A stretch of DNA of 64,000 nucleotides from an uncultured Myxococcales bacterium (GCA_903883645.1 CAISBR010000014.1:1-64000), one strand, 5' to 3'; shown: positions 1 through 8,834, counted from the first letter of the stretch. Notes: generated by a model from the letters alone, not told the origin. Numbers and translations are program-made.

Positions 1-483
1 CGTGCCCCGCCGCCGCACCAGCAGCAGGGTCAAGACCCACGCTGGCAGGCCCAGCGACCGGGGCCGGGGCCAGAGCCAGGGCGCGCTGATCCGCGGCAGG
101 AATTGCGGCAGGATCCGCGCCAGGATCCACGCCAGGATCCACGGCAAGATCCTAGGCAAGAGCCGCGACGCGATCCCCGCAATGACCCGCGCAACGACTT
201 TCGGGGCGATCCGCGTCAAGATCCGCGGCGGGATTCGCGCGGCGACATGCGCCAAGACCCGCGCAACGATGCCCGCAACGATGCCCGCAACGACCCACGG
301 CAAAATACCGCGCCGCCGCGACCCCAGCAGCCGGCCCTGGCGCTTGGCACCAAAGTTGTGCTGACTGCTGGTCTTTTGGCCGGCAAAGAGGGGGCGGTCG
401 TCGCCACCAACGCCGGCAAGGTCAAGGTCAAGGTGGGCGTGCTCGAGTTTGAAGTGCCGCTCTTTCAGGTCAAGCCGCTGTAA
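1..483 (+). CDS. DPRQ-repeat protein with C-terminal KOW-like domain (5' partial)
   Basis: The reading frame is open from the first base, so the true start lies to the left of the window. After a Gln/Pro-rich stretch there are 18 tandem tetrapeptides of the form [D/E]-x-R-[Q/N/R/G] (about residues 30-101 of the visible part). About 60 residues of ordered sequence follow, ending in VPLFQVKPL. The tail contains a short beta-rich pattern (TKVVLTAGLLAGKEGAVV, then GKVKVKVGVLEFEVP) that resembles a KOW motif, a small barrel found in NusG and ribosomal proteins that binds RNA or protein. The repeat is strongly charged and probably disordered. Function is not known. An RNA-associated role is inferred only from the KOW-like end and the Arg-rich repeat. 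The gene converges on the minus-strand kinase gene, with the two stops 3 bp apart. Confidence 0.7.
   Translation, partial: RAPPPHQQQGQDPRWQAQRPGPGPEPGRADPRQELRQDPRQDPRQDPRQDPRQEPRRDPRNDPRNDFRGDPRQDPRRDSRGDMRQDPRNDARNDARNDPRQNTAPPRPQQPALALGTKVVLTAGLLAGKEGAVVATNAGKVKVKVGVLEFEVPLFQVKPL
88..303 (+). repeat. 18 x 12-bp tandem repeat coding for DPRQ-like tetrapeptides
   Basis: Degenerate 12-bp units (gatccgcgccag and variants) run in frame without interruption. They encode DPRQ, EPRR, DPRN, DARN, DSRG and similar units. The period is kept exactly while third bases and the fourth residue drift, which suggests an old expansion held in frame by selection on the protein. Confidence 0.9.
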
Positions 484-486
484 GCA

Positions 487-1872
487 CTACAGAATACCAG
501 TGCGAACCAGCGTAGCGATGATGCTCCACCCCAGGGCAAACACCAGCGCTACCAGCCCCACCCACAAGAACTGCTTGACCACCCGCGTCGACGGCCACCA
601 ATCAGGCGCCGGATACGTAAGCAGCATCGATACTTGCGACTCATTCGACCCCGTCGTTCCCAGCAGTTCCGCTTGGTGCGACGGCGGCATATGGGCGCGC
701 GGGTACATCATCGAGGCCTGGCGACCACCCGCAGGCACCTGCGATAGCGGGCGCTTGGGCTGCAAACGCGCGCGTTCAAGCGGACTTTGCACCACTACCG
801 ACAGCTGCGACGGCGCAAATTCTTCGCCGCGCATCTTGGCAATCGGCGGCGTAGCGATGGCGTTTTGCGGCAGACTACCCACAGGAGCCGAGGCAAGCAC
901 CGCGTCGACTTGGGCCGATAGCGACGCCTCGTTGTAGCCGGGGTGATGGAGGTCGAGCCAGGCCTGCAGCTCGTTCGCCAATTCGGTCATCGACGCAAAA
1001 CGCTTGCCGCGATCGCGCTCGAGCGCCTTGTGCACGATGGCCGACAGCTCGGGCGACAGCCCCTGCGCCAGGTTGTGGATGCGCGCGATCGGTTCTTCGC
1101 GCACCGCCCGCAGCACCGCAAACGGCGATCCAGAACCCAGCGCACGGAATAGCGGTTTGCCGGCAAGCAGCTCCCACAGGCACACACCCAGGCTAAAGAC
1201 GTCGGAGCGCGCATCGACCGGCTCGGCGCTCGCCTGCTCGGGGCTCATGTAGGCGTACTTACCCTTGATAATGCCCGCCATGGTCTGCTGGATGCGCGCC
1301 GCTACCTTGGCCACGCCAAAATCGATGATCTTTACTTCGCCATGCCGCGAGATCAGCACGTTCTGCGGGCTCACGTCGCGGTGAACGACCCCTAGATGCT
1401 GGCCACTTTCATCACATAGTTCATGAGCATACGCGAGTCCGCGGGCAATACCCAGGCAGGTAAAGGCCACCAGGGCCGGCTCGAGGCGCACGCCGCGGTT
1501 CTCGCATGAGGTCGCCAGCGTGCCCAAGTCGACGCCGTCGACGTACTCCATGATGAAAAAATAGGTGCCGTCGTGCGCACCCAGCTCAAAGGTCTCGGCG
1601 ACGTTCTCGTGGTGGAACTGCATCGCCAGCCGCGCCTCTTTGACGAGCATGTCAACAGCGCTTTGATCTTCAGATAGTTGCGCGTGCATGCGCTTGAGTG
1701 CCACGAGCCGGTTCTCGCCGCGTGTCGAGGGCACTTTGGCCAGAAACACTTCGGCCATGCCGCCGCGTCCTAGGCGCCGCAGCAGCTCGTAGGGCCCAAA
1801 AGGTTGAGGGAATTCGTTGCGCACGCCCAGAGTCCACGGCGGTCCGCACGGCCCGCAGCGGTACCGTACCAT
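487..1872 (-). CDS. Hanks-type Ser/Thr protein kinase, C-terminal membrane anchor
   Basis: This 461-residue protein carries a complete kinase domain at about residues 26-300. The glycine loop is GRGGMAEV (35-42), the catalytic lysine is in VALK (K60), the catalytic loop is HRDVSPQN (D166), and the Mg-binding motif is DFG (D184). An SPE motif replaces APE. HRDVSPQN is the form common in myxobacterial kinases. A linker follows, and one hydrophobic segment lies near the C-terminus (FLWVGLVALVFALGWSII), so the kinase faces the cytoplasm and almost nothing is outside. I chose the ATG at 1872. A GTG at 1824 just before the domain is possible, and a longer frame upstream would run through the divergent neighbour. 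The start is 72 bp from that of the divergent PH-like membrane protein, so the two genes share a short promoter region. Confidence 0.92.
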   Translation of the reverse strand: MVRYRCGPCGPPWTLGVRNEFPQPFGPYELLRRLGRGGMAEVFLAKVPSTRGENRLVALKRMHAQLSEDQSAVDMLVKEARLAMQFHHENVAETFELGAHDGTYFFIMEYVDGVDLGTLATSCENRGVRLEPALVAFTCLGIARGLAYAHELCDESGQHLGVVHRDVSPQNVLISRHGEVKIIDFGVAKVAARIQQTMAGIIKGKYAYMSPEQASAEPVDARSDVFSLGVCLWELLAGKPLFRALGSGSPFAVLRAVREEPIARIHNLAQGLSPELSAIVHKALERDRGKRFASMTELANELQAWLDLHHPGYNEASLSAQVDAVLASAPVGSLPQNAIATPPIAKMRGEEFAPSQLSVVVQSPLERARLQPKRPLSQVPAGGRQASMMYPRAHMPPSHQAELLGTTGSNESQVSMLLTYPAPDWWPSTRVVKQFLWVGLVALVFALGWSIIATLVRTGIL

Positions 1873-1944
1873 CGCACCCGCCCGGGCGCTAGAAGTCGCG
1901 GCCGCTTCGTGCGACAATTCAGCGTTCGCCTGGAGGGTCTGAGT

Positions 1945-2433
1945 ATGGTGTGGGTCATCGCTGCTGTAGTCGCGCTGGTGGTGTTGGTGGTGGCTGTGGT
2001 GATGATGCGCAAGCCGGCTGCCGCGCTGGCTATTCAAAAAGCCGAGCCGGCAAGCCAACCTGAACAGCCTGTTGGTCTCGCCGCCACCTACGACCGGGTC
2101 AGCTGCACCTTGTCGGGCGCGGTGCACGGCGCGATGCCACCATTTGGCAAACTGACCCTAGCCGAGGGCGCGCTCTGCTTCGACGCCTCATCGCGGGTGG
2201 TCACCAAGACCGGCGCGCTGGCCGACGACGGCTCCGCGACGGTGCAGTCGCTAGGTTCCGTAGAGATGGGGCAATTTCACTTTGAATGGCCGCTCAGTGC
2301 GATCACCGGCACGGAGTTCAAAAGCCATACTGTAACGATTCATTGCGACGGCCAAGCCTACCAGATCGAGGGTTTGGGCGGCCATGGCGCCGCGCTCAAA
2401 GACTGGCTGACGGCGCACGGCATCTTTCGCTAG
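1945..2433 (+). CDS. Membrane-anchored protein with PH-like domain
   Basis: The product has 162 residues. It starts with a strong membrane anchor (VWVIAAVVALVVLVVAVVMM), followed by a short linker and about 110 residues rich in beta strands and ending in a predicted helix (GHGAALKDWLTAHGIF). That pattern of seven short strands plus a terminal helix is like bacterial PH or GRAM domains, but I see no diagnostic motif, so the domain call is tentative. The ATG at 1945 is preceded by TGGAGGG at a suitable distance. The gene is divergent from the Ser/Thr kinase, and a functional link to it is only suggested by the shared promoter region. Confidence 0.72.
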   Translation: MVWVIAAVVALVVLVVAVVMMRKPAAALAIQKAEPASQPEQPVGLAATYDRVSCTLSGAVHGAMPPFGKLTLAEGALCFDASSRVVTKTGALADDGSATVQSLGSVEMGQFHFEWPLSAITGTEFKSHTVTIHCDGQAYQIEGLGGHGAALKDWLTAHGIFR

Positions 2434-2463
2434 CCGCACTAGGGGCGCAAAGCCCATCGATTT

Positions 2464-3453
2464 TCACAAGAATCGCGCTGCACCTTGCGCGCCGCCCGAG
2501 TTTTGCGCCGCGTCGAACTGGTACGGCGGGTCGAGCAGCGCATTGATGTGGGCCATCACGACCGCAGTCGCTGCGGCAAAGGCGGCGCCATGCTCCTCAG
2601 CAGCGTGGCGCGTCAGGGGCTTGAAGGGCTCGCGCACGGCATGGGGCGCCAGCTCAGGGCCCGTACACTCGAGCGGCTGCCCCACGCGATACACGATGCG
2701 ACCGCCCTTGGCGAAAGGCGAATTGCCCGGATAGACCTGGTCGGAGCCGTTGCAGCCGATCGGCACAATGGCCGCGCCCAGATGCGACGCCATTTGCACC
2801 AAGCCCGTATGGCCGCGGCTGAGGCGCACCGATCGCGTACCCTGCGGAAATACGAGCACATTAAGGCCGAGTTCGCAGATCGCCTCGCGATTCAGGCGGA
2901 TCACTTGGTCGATGAGCGGCTCAAAACGCGCTTCGAAGTCGCGCCGAAACGCCGCCAGGCTGCCGCCCCGCTCGCCGATAAAGCGCTGAATTTCGGAAGT
3001 TTGCCCAAGCAGTTGCGACTCTTCAAGGTCGCCCAGCCCATCGACCACGTTGCGCAAGAAGCGGTACTCGTCGTCGCTCGTCTTGCGGCCGAACTCCTTG
3101 CGAAAGTCGCCCACCAACAGATAACCACGCGATGGCACAGGGATATTGTTGGTCGAGTCCATGAACCGCGCCATCCACGGACGGTCGTAGTACTTGCCCT
3201 TGACCCACGTGGCGGTATACGGCCAGCCAGCGCGATGCAGCGCGTACTGGAACGGCCAGTAGTTGTAGCGGTCGGTGTGGTTCATGGCCAAGAACACCTG
3301 ACGATCCTTGGGTATCCCCTCGAGGTTCTCGATCACGATGTCCGTCTTTCGGGGCAGCGCGTAGTCCCAACGCAGGGCAAGCTCGGCCATTGCGAGCTGG
3401 CCAAAGGGTTTGCGATGCAGACGCAGTTTGGCGATTTGTGCGAGTTCGATCAT
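2464..3453 (-). CDS. PlsC-like lysophospholipid acyltransferase with altered catalytic motifs
   Basis: The 329-residue product has the layout of the glycerol-phosphate acyltransferase family: a motif I region (AMNHTDRYNYWPFQ), a motif II region (NNIPVPSRGY), motif III (FPQGTRS) and motif IV (IVPIGCNGSDQ). The family transfers an acyl chain from acyl-CoA or acyl-ACP to a lysophospholipid at the inner membrane. Two key acids are changed: the HX4D aspartate aligns with Asn, and the usual Glu of (E)GTRS is Gln. It could be a divergent subfamily with another acceptor or another catalytic acid, such as the Asp in NHTD. There is no clear membrane segment. The gene is single and divergent from the TPR gene. 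Confidence 0.82.
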   Translation of the reverse strand: MIELAQIAKLRLHRKPFGQLAMAELALRWDYALPRKTDIVIENLEGIPKDRQVFLAMNHTDRYNYWPFQYALHRAGWPYTATWVKGKYYDRPWMARFMDSTNNIPVPSRGYLLVGDFRKEFGRKTSDDEYRFLRNVVDGLGDLEESQLLGQTSEIQRFIGERGGSLAAFRRDFEARFEPLIDQVIRLNREAICELGLNVLVFPQGTRSVRLSRGHTGLVQMASHLGAAIVPIGCNGSDQVYPGNSPFAKGGRIVYRVGQPLECTGPELAPHAVREPFKPLTRHAAEEHGAAFAAATAVVMAHINALLDPPYQFDAAQNSGGAQGAARFL

Positions 3454-3558
3454 GATGGTGCAAGGTTAGGCCATCTGCGCTCGCCGGGCAACCCGCCGCA
3501 ACGCAACCCCGGTAGACGGGTGCGCAATCCATGCTAAAGTCCGCGCGAGGAGGATACG

Positions 3559-5808
3559 TTGGTCGATCGGGGCACACAGCCGGCGCTGGATCTTGTGAGG
3601 CAGCTGCGCGCCGAGGGGCGCCACGCTGATGCGGCTGCGCTACTTGAGGCCACGCTTGGCCAGCCCGAGTTGCAGCAACCCGACGATCCGAGCCTGGCGA
3701 GCGAGGTGGCATGGCTGGGGCTAGAGCAGGCTCAACTCCTTATTGACCAAGGGAATTTGACTCATTGCGCCCAGACAGCCCGGCGGGCGCTGGCGCTGCA
3801 CGAGTATGCAGGCGATGCGGCAGGTGCGGCCGCGGCCTATCTAGTGCTTGCGGATGTGGCCTGGTTGAGCGGTGCAGGTGCGCAGGCGACGTCGCTGTGG
3901 GCACAGGCTAGAGCGAAAGCAGATCAAGGACATGCGCCCCTATTGGCCGCCCGCGCCCTGCTCGCCCTAGCCCTGCGCGAGTGGCAGCAAGGCGAGGCCG
4001 GGGTGGCCGAGCAACTTGTGGCGGCGGCGGAGGAACGCACCTCGGCCGAGCTTGAGCCGACCCCGGACGTGGATGCACAGGTATTGACGCTGCGGGCCGC
4101 GAGCGCGGTGGTGCGGGCGGCGCGGGCGGTAGCGCATCGTCGCAATGCCGAAGCGCAGCTGCTGCTGGCAGTTGCCACCCAAGCCGCGCGGCAAGTCGGC
4201 GAGCTTTCGCTGTATATGGAGTGTCTGCGCGTCGATGCGCGGCTCGCCCGCCACAGTGGCGACCCCCACGGTGCGGTACAGAGTCTGCGGCGGGCCCGCG
4301 ATGTGGCCGTGCTGGCAGGCATGGATCTGGCGCGGGTGGCACTCGAGGCCGAACTCGGCCTAGCACTGATCGACGACGAAGATTGGCAAGGCGCGACGGC
4401 AATTGTCGAAGCGCCACTCAGTGATGCGGCCCTTGCGGTGCCGGCAGTGCGGGCCCTGCGGCTCGACCTAACCGCCGCGCTGGCCCTGCACGGCGGGCGC
4501 AGTCGCGAGGCGGCGCTGTTGTGGCAAGAGGCCAGCTTGGCCCATGGCGACGACCACGCCGGCACGTGCCGCTCGCTGGTGGGGCTGGCAGAAGCCCACT
4601 GGCGCCATGGCGACGCCGAGGCTGCGCGCGCCGCACTGGCAAAAGCTCAGGAGCTGGCCGACAGCGCGGGCCGGGCCGACTTGCGCATCGCCCCCCGCCT
4701 CGCCGAGCTGAACATGGCGGCTGCGAGCGCCCAAGACACGACCGAGCTGGCCAAGGGCGCAGTCGAGTTAGCGGCACAAGTCGGCAGTACAGCGCAACAA
4801 TTGGCTGCTCTCGACCAGTTGGCGGCCAGCCATCTCGCGCGCGGTCATGCGGCCCAAGCGCGGCCGGTAGCGCGCCAACAAGTAGCTCTTGCCCAGGCAC
4901 AGCCGCTGCTGCGTTGGCAGGCACGGGCGCTGGCACGACTCGCGCAAACCTTGGTGCTAGATGGCGATGCTGGCCAAGGCTTGCGAGTCGCTGAGCAGGC
5001 GCTGCGGGCTGCACAGCAAGCCGGCGATGCGCAAGGTCGCGTGCGGGCACTGCTCGCCTCGGCCACCGCGCTGCAGGCGCTAGGGCGCATCGACGAAGCC
5101 CAGCTCAGCCTTTCGCACGCGCAGGGCCATGCCGAGGGGGGCCACCTGCCCGACTTGGCGCTGGATGCCCAGCTCGAGCAGGCGCAGCTTCTCGCAACCC
5201 ATCGCAATGTGGCCGTGGCCGAGCCAATGCTGGCCCACCTGCTGAGCCAAAGCCTAGCGCAGCAGCGCGGTACCGCAGCCTATGCGGCGGCCCTGACCCT
5301 GGCATGGTGCGCAAGGCAGCGCGGCGACTTGCAGGCAGCTGGCGCGGCGCTAGCGCACCTGTCGCGGTTGCCGGTAAGGCCATCGGCCAACTTGACGCTG
5401 GCGGTAGCGCTTGAGCAGGCCCGCATTGATCTGGCCCGCGGCCGCCTCGACTTGGCGCGACAGCTAGGGCATAATCATGAATTTACAAATGTTTCTTCGG
5501 CTCTACGGGGCGAGGCGCGGCTGCTAACCGCCGAAGCCTACGCCCGCAGCGGCGAGTGGAAGACCGCAGCAACCCTTGCCGATCAGGCTCTCGCCGACCT
5601 CCGCCAAGCCCGCAGCGGTCGCAGTCTGGGCGCTGGCCTCTACCTCGCCGGGCAAATCGCGGCAGCGCGCGGTCACGGCGAACAGGCCGGTGCACTGCTT
5701 GGCGAAGCACTACTCGTTACAGCACAATTGGGGCTGCCCGAACAAGCGACGATTCGCGCCACCATCGAGCGCCTCCGCAACCAACAGGGCGAACACACGA
5801 CTGCATGA
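3559..5808 (+). CDS. Large TPR-like alpha-solenoid protein
   Basis: This 749-residue Ala/Leu-rich protein is built almost entirely of helical pairs with the TPR signature pattern (A at position 8, A/G at 20, hydrophobic spacing), for example around GRHADAAALLEATLG and GDAQGRVRALLASATALQALGRIDEAQ. No enzymatic domain, signal peptide or membrane segment is visible, so it is probably a cytoplasmic scaffold or sensor. The start is TTG, supported by an AGGAGG box 5-6 bases upstream (3548-3553). The stop overlaps the start of the sigma54 activator (ATGA), which implies co-translation and a working partnership, perhaps with the TPR protein gating the activator. Related TPR solenoids occur in bacterial transcription regulators of the MalT and STAND types, but no NTPase is present here. 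Confidence 0.85.
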   Translation: MVDRGTQPALDLVRQLRAEGRHADAAALLEATLGQPELQQPDDPSLASEVAWLGLEQAQLLIDQGNLTHCAQTARRALALHEYAGDAAGAAAAYLVLADVAWLSGAGAQATSLWAQARAKADQGHAPLLAARALLALALREWQQGEAGVAEQLVAAAEERTSAELEPTPDVDAQVLTLRAASAVVRAARAVAHRRNAEAQLLLAVATQAARQVGELSLYMECLRVDARLARHSGDPHGAVQSLRRARDVAVLAGMDLARVALEAELGLALIDDEDWQGATAIVEAPLSDAALAVPAVRALRLDLTAALALHGGRSREAALLWQEASLAHGDDHAGTCRSLVGLAEAHWRHGDAEAARAALAKAQELADSAGRADLRIAPRLAELNMAAASAQDTTELAKGAVELAAQVGSTAQQLAALDQLAASHLARGHAAQARPVARQQVALAQAQPLLRWQARALARLAQTLVLDGDAGQGLRVAEQALRAAQQAGDAQGRVRALLASATALQALGRIDEAQLSLSHAQGHAEGGHLPDLALDAQLEQAQLLATHRNVAVAEPMLAHLLSQSLAQQRGTAAYAAALTLAWCARQRGDLQAAGAALAHLSRLPVRPSANLTLAVALEQARIDLARGRLDLARQLGHNHEFTNVSSALRGEARLLTAEAYARSGEWKTAATLADQALADLRQARSGRSLGAGLYLAGQIAAARGHGEQAGALLGEALLVTAQLGLPEQATIRATIERLRNQQGEHTTA

Positions 5809-7418
5809 CTTACCGGACCCAACCACGGCACTACCTGCTCAGCACATCTCCGGACGCCACCCGCGACTCCGGTGCCGAATCCTATGAGGGCGGCGCGGTC
5901 GCCCTGGCAGGCGGAGTTCGCCACGGCCTGGGCGCGACCGTAGTGGCCCATCCCGACGCGGCGATGATCGGCGCATTTGGGGTACTGCCCGTCAGCCGCG
6001 GGCCGGTCGAGATATCGCGGCTGACGCCCTTGTTCATTCGCACGGATGGTGCGCTGCCCGTACCGCTCACCGATCCGCATGTCAGTCGGCGCCCGATACG
6101 GATCCTGGTCGACGACAACGGCCTTGTAATTGCGCAGCCCAACGAGCCCGTGTCGGCGCGCGTACAGGGTCGACCTCTCGAGGGACCCCGCCGCTTTGGG
6201 GCAGCTGAGGTAGACCGCGGCATCGTGTTGCGGCTGTCGCGGCATGTGGCCCTGTTCATCCACAACCACGGTTTTGTGCCCTGGTCGGACGGCCAGTTCG
6301 GCCTGGCTGGGCTATCGGCCGGAATGCACGAGCTGCGCGAGCAGGTCATCAAAGTTGCCCGCCACGACATGCCGGTCTTGATCCAGGGCGAGTCGGGCGT
6401 CGGCAAAGAGTTGGTCGCGCGGGCCCTTCACGACGCCTCGCCACGCGCCAATGGGCCGTATGTCATGATCAATATGGCAGCCATCCCCGCCTCGACCGCA
6501 GCGTCTGAGCTTTTCGGTCACGTGCGGGGGGCATTTACGGGGGCGGCGACGGAGCACGACGGTTTCTTTGCGCGCGCCAATGGTGGCACCCTGCTCCTCG
6601 ACGAGATCGGCGAACTTAGCCACGACGTCCAATCCATGCTGCTGCGTGTCCTCGAGACGGGCGAGCTTCAGCGCGTAGGCGATCGGCGACCGCTCGAAGT
6701 CTCGGTGCGGGTCATCGCGTCTACCGACCGCGACATCGACTCGCCCCAGCTGGCCGCGCGCCTGCGCACCCCGCTGCTGCACCGGCTCAGTGGCTATGTA
6801 CTGCGGGTGCCGCCGCTGCGTAACCGCAAAGAAGATATACCCGTTTTGGCTGCAGTTTTCTTGCAGGCCGAACAGCAGCGTCTGCCCGTGGCGCCAGCCG
6901 GCGACCGTTCGGGTACATCGCTGCCATGCGCGGTCGTCGAGCGCTTGCTGCTGTACAACTGGCCGGGCAATGTCCGCGAGTTGCGCAACGTCGTGCGGAG
7001 GCTGGCGATCGACGGCCTGGAGCGCAGCGACGTCGAGCTTAATGCCACCCTCGATCAGGTGTTGACAAGTAGCGCCGGCGGCGATACGCCTGCAGAACCA
7101 CTTGATACTAAGTACAACTTACCGCTACCAGTGCTCACGCCGCCGGCGCTGCGGCCTTCTGCGATCACCGATGACCAGTTGGTAGCCGCGCTGCAGAGCA
7201 ATCGCTGGCACATCTCGGCCACGGCGCGGCAGCTCGGCATAGCGCGTAGCTCGCTCAACGTGCTGATGGATCAGTGCGCTGTGATTCGGCGCGCCGTCGA
7301 AGTGCCCAGCGACGAGCTCGAACTGGCCCTGGCAGCGGTCGGTGGCGACATCGAACTGGCCGCCGAGGCCTTGCAGGTCTCGCCCCGCGGACTCAAGCTG
7401 CGCATGAGCGGCAAGTAG
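5805..7418 (+). CDS. Sigma54-dependent transcription activator with N-terminal FHA-like domain
   Basis: The protein has 537 residues. The N-terminal part (about 65-155) has an FHA-like pattern (DPHVSR, then SARVQGRPL, then LRLSRHVALFIH), but the His of the usual SxxH is absent. The AAA+ domain has Walker A GESGVGKE (185-192), the sigma54-contacting loop GAFTGA (232-237) and Walker B LLLDEIGE (D256, E257). The C-terminus has a Fis-like helix-turn-helix (SATARQLGIARSSLNVLMD) followed by a second helical segment resembling an HTH. Such proteins hydrolyse ATP to open promoters held by sigma54 RNA polymerase. There is no receiver domain, so the input is likely phosphothreonine or the TPR partner, whose stop codon overlaps this ATG. 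Target promoters were not found in the window. Confidence 0.93.
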   Translation: MTYRTQPRHYLLSTSPDATRDSGAESYEGGAVALAGGVRHGLGATVVAHPDAAMIGAFGVLPVSRGPVEISRLTPLFIRTDGALPVPLTDPHVSRRPIRILVDDNGLVIAQPNEPVSARVQGRPLEGPRRFGAAEVDRGIVLRLSRHVALFIHNHGFVPWSDGQFGLAGLSAGMHELREQVIKVARHDMPVLIQGESGVGKELVARALHDASPRANGPYVMINMAAIPASTAASELFGHVRGAFTGAATEHDGFFARANGGTLLLDEIGELSHDVQSMLLRVLETGELQRVGDRRPLEVSVRVIASTDRDIDSPQLAARLRTPLLHRLSGYVLRVPPLRNRKEDIPVLAAVFLQAEQQRLPVAPAGDRSGTSLPCAVVERLLLYNWPGNVRELRNVVRRLAIDGLERSDVELNATLDQVLTSSAGGDTPAEPLDTKYNLPLPVLTPPALRPSAITDDQLVAALQSNRWHISATARQLGIARSSLNVLMDQCAVIRRAVEVPSDELELALAAVGGDIELAAEALQVSPRGLKLRMSGK

Positions 7419-7571
7419 CCAGTCAGTTGCTTTCGTATCGCAAAGTTAGGGCCTGTCCTGAAATAAGTTGCACAGGTCTATATTGCTAGGTGGTTCGCAA
7501 GCTCGCGTCTATACAGCCGACTGGCCGCTCCGTCTCCACAGCCCCCAATCGCGTTATCCTAGGACACAGCC

Positions 7572-8315
7572 TTACTTGGCCTGCTTGATCTTGGTCATCG
7601 CCGCATTCAGCACATAGCCGCTTTTGCCGGCCGCCGATCCCGACAGCACATCCACCCGCGACCAACCCTTGCCCGTGTCGAGGTGCACCCACAGCATCAC
7701 CCCGTCGTCGAGCGTGGCGAGCGGCTTGCTGTCACCCTCGGCCGCCTGCCGCAGCTGGGTCGCGTTCTCGGCGATCATATGCGTGGCCCGCCCCAGACGC
7801 CTGGCCGATTCAAAGGCCTGCACCCGCTCGAGTACCATCGCCTTACGCCGCTCTTCCGCAACCTTCTTGGCTTGTTTGCTCGACTCGCCCAGCGCCGCGG
7901 TGCGCAGGTTCTCGATCGCCTTTTCCGCCGCCGCCGCGGCACTCTGATCGCCCGCCCCCGCAGCCCGCAGCTTGGCGATCGCCGCATCGGCATCTACCGC
8001 CAGGTCGCGAATGGGCGCCAACGCATCGTCTGTATCTTCGGTCGAGGGCGGCTTGTCGTCGCCTGCTTCATCCGTTGCACCCGCATGGTCCCCGGGATAA
8101 TCGCTCAGATGCTGCTCGACCCGCTTGCCTTCGCCCGGCTTTTCGCCCAGCGTCTTGGCCACACCCTCAGGCAGAAAGTGCATGACCGTCGCCGTGCCGC
8201 CCATCAGCAGCCACACGCCCACCGCGCCAGCCAAAAGCACACCTAGCACAAGCCCGACCAGGATCAGCCAACGCGGCAGGCCCGAACTGGATTCGCGCGG
8301 CGCAGGGGCAGCCAT
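7572..8315 (-). CDS. Membrane-anchored protein with C-terminal SH3-like domain
   Basis: The 247-residue product has a short cytoplasmic tail and one membrane helix (about 15-40, WLILVGLVLGVLLAGAVGVWLLM). A charged helical region follows (Lys/Glu/Ala-rich, about 100-185, possibly a coiled coil). The C-terminus is a small beta domain (LWVHLDTGKGWSRVDVL, then GYVLNA) that fits a bacterial SH3 domain, which usually binds peptidoglycan or proteins in the periplasm. It starts 2 bp after the stop of the Cys-rich lipoprotein gene and is probably the last gene of an operon with that gene and the upstream kinase. A periplasmic ligand-binding partner is a reasonable inference. Confidence 0.75.
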   Translation of the reverse strand: MAAPAPRESSSGLPRWLILVGLVLGVLLAGAVGVWLLMGGTATVMHFLPEGVAKTLGEKPGEGKRVEQHLSDYPGDHAGATDEAGDDKPPSTEDTDDALAPIRDLAVDADAAIAKLRAAGAGDQSAAAAAEKAIENLRTAALGESSKQAKKVAEERRKAMVLERVQAFESARRLGRATHMIAENATQLRQAAEGDSKPLATLDDGVMLWVHLDTGKGWSRVDVLSGSAAGKSGYVLNAAMTKIKQAK

Positions 8316-8317
8316 GA

Positions 8318-8752
8318 TTAGTTCGCTACAGAGGTGATAACAGCCTTAGGCACGCAGAACTTCTGAGCCGCCTTGCCATTTTCGGCGTCGGCATAGGTCC
8401 AGCAAGTGGCGGCGCCCGCGCAGTCCGAGTCGCGGAGGCAGCGGCTGGTGCAAAACGGCGACGTGCCAAAATACGACAAGCAAATCGACTGGTCGCACTG
8501 CGGATGCGCGGTAACCACGCACGTGCTGGTGTCGTGGCCCACATCGGTCGAGCCCGTGCAGATACCCTTTTTCAAGACTTCTTTGTCGAGTACGCAGACG
8601 TCGTAGGGCTTTTGGGTCTCGCAGCCCGCCAGCATTGCCAACGCCGCGCTGCCTACGGCGGCCACCGCAACAACCATCGCGAGTGCCGCGCCAATAGTGG
8701 CAACGAATCCAGCTGCTTTCTTGCCGTCTACCGCATTTCGCTTGTCGTTCAT
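8318..8752 (-). CDS. Small Cys-rich lipoprotein
   Basis: The 144-residue product has an N-terminal basic region, a long hydrophobic stretch and a lipobox (MLAGC, Cys about 44), so it should be lipid-anchored. The mature part holds about ten cysteines in the pattern seen in secreted disulfide-rich proteins of myxobacteria (CDQSICLSYFG, then CTSRCLRDSDCAGAATCW). The family is not known to me. The start ATG at 8752 was chosen because it places a standard signal peptide at the N-terminus. An upstream Met would add an Arg-rich stretch that overlaps the kinase gene in another frame. It lies 82 bp after the kinase gene and 2 bp before the SH3 protein gene. Confidence 0.78.
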   Translation of the reverse strand: MNDKRNAVDGKKAAGFVATIGAALAMVVAVAAVGSAALAMLAGCETQKPYDVCVLDKEVLKKGICTGSTDVGHDTSTCVVTAHPQCDQSICLSYFGTSPFCTSRCLRDSDCAGAATCWTYADAENGKAAQKFCVPKAVITSVAN

Positions 8753-8834
8753 CCGCTGCTCCACCGTACCCTGCCCCAAAGCATAAGTACCCTGCGGGTG
8801 CATCATAGACGCAGCGACGCACGGCGACAACCGC

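Noticed and set aside
2485-3537. 350-codon plus-strand open frame over the PlsC-like gene
   Set aside because: The minus strand carries all four acyltransferase motifs. The plus frame has Arg/His-rich low-complexity sequence.
5556-5804. Upstream extension of the sigma54 activator frame
   Set aside because: The extension lies inside the TPR gene and is Arg/Ser-rich. The ATG at 5805 overlaps the TPR stop in the usual ATGA form.
7419-7571. Possible mobile-element end (ggcctgtcct near 7450 and aggacacagcc near 7560)
   Set aside because: The inverted match is imperfect, there is no transposase frame between the two ends and no target duplication is visible.
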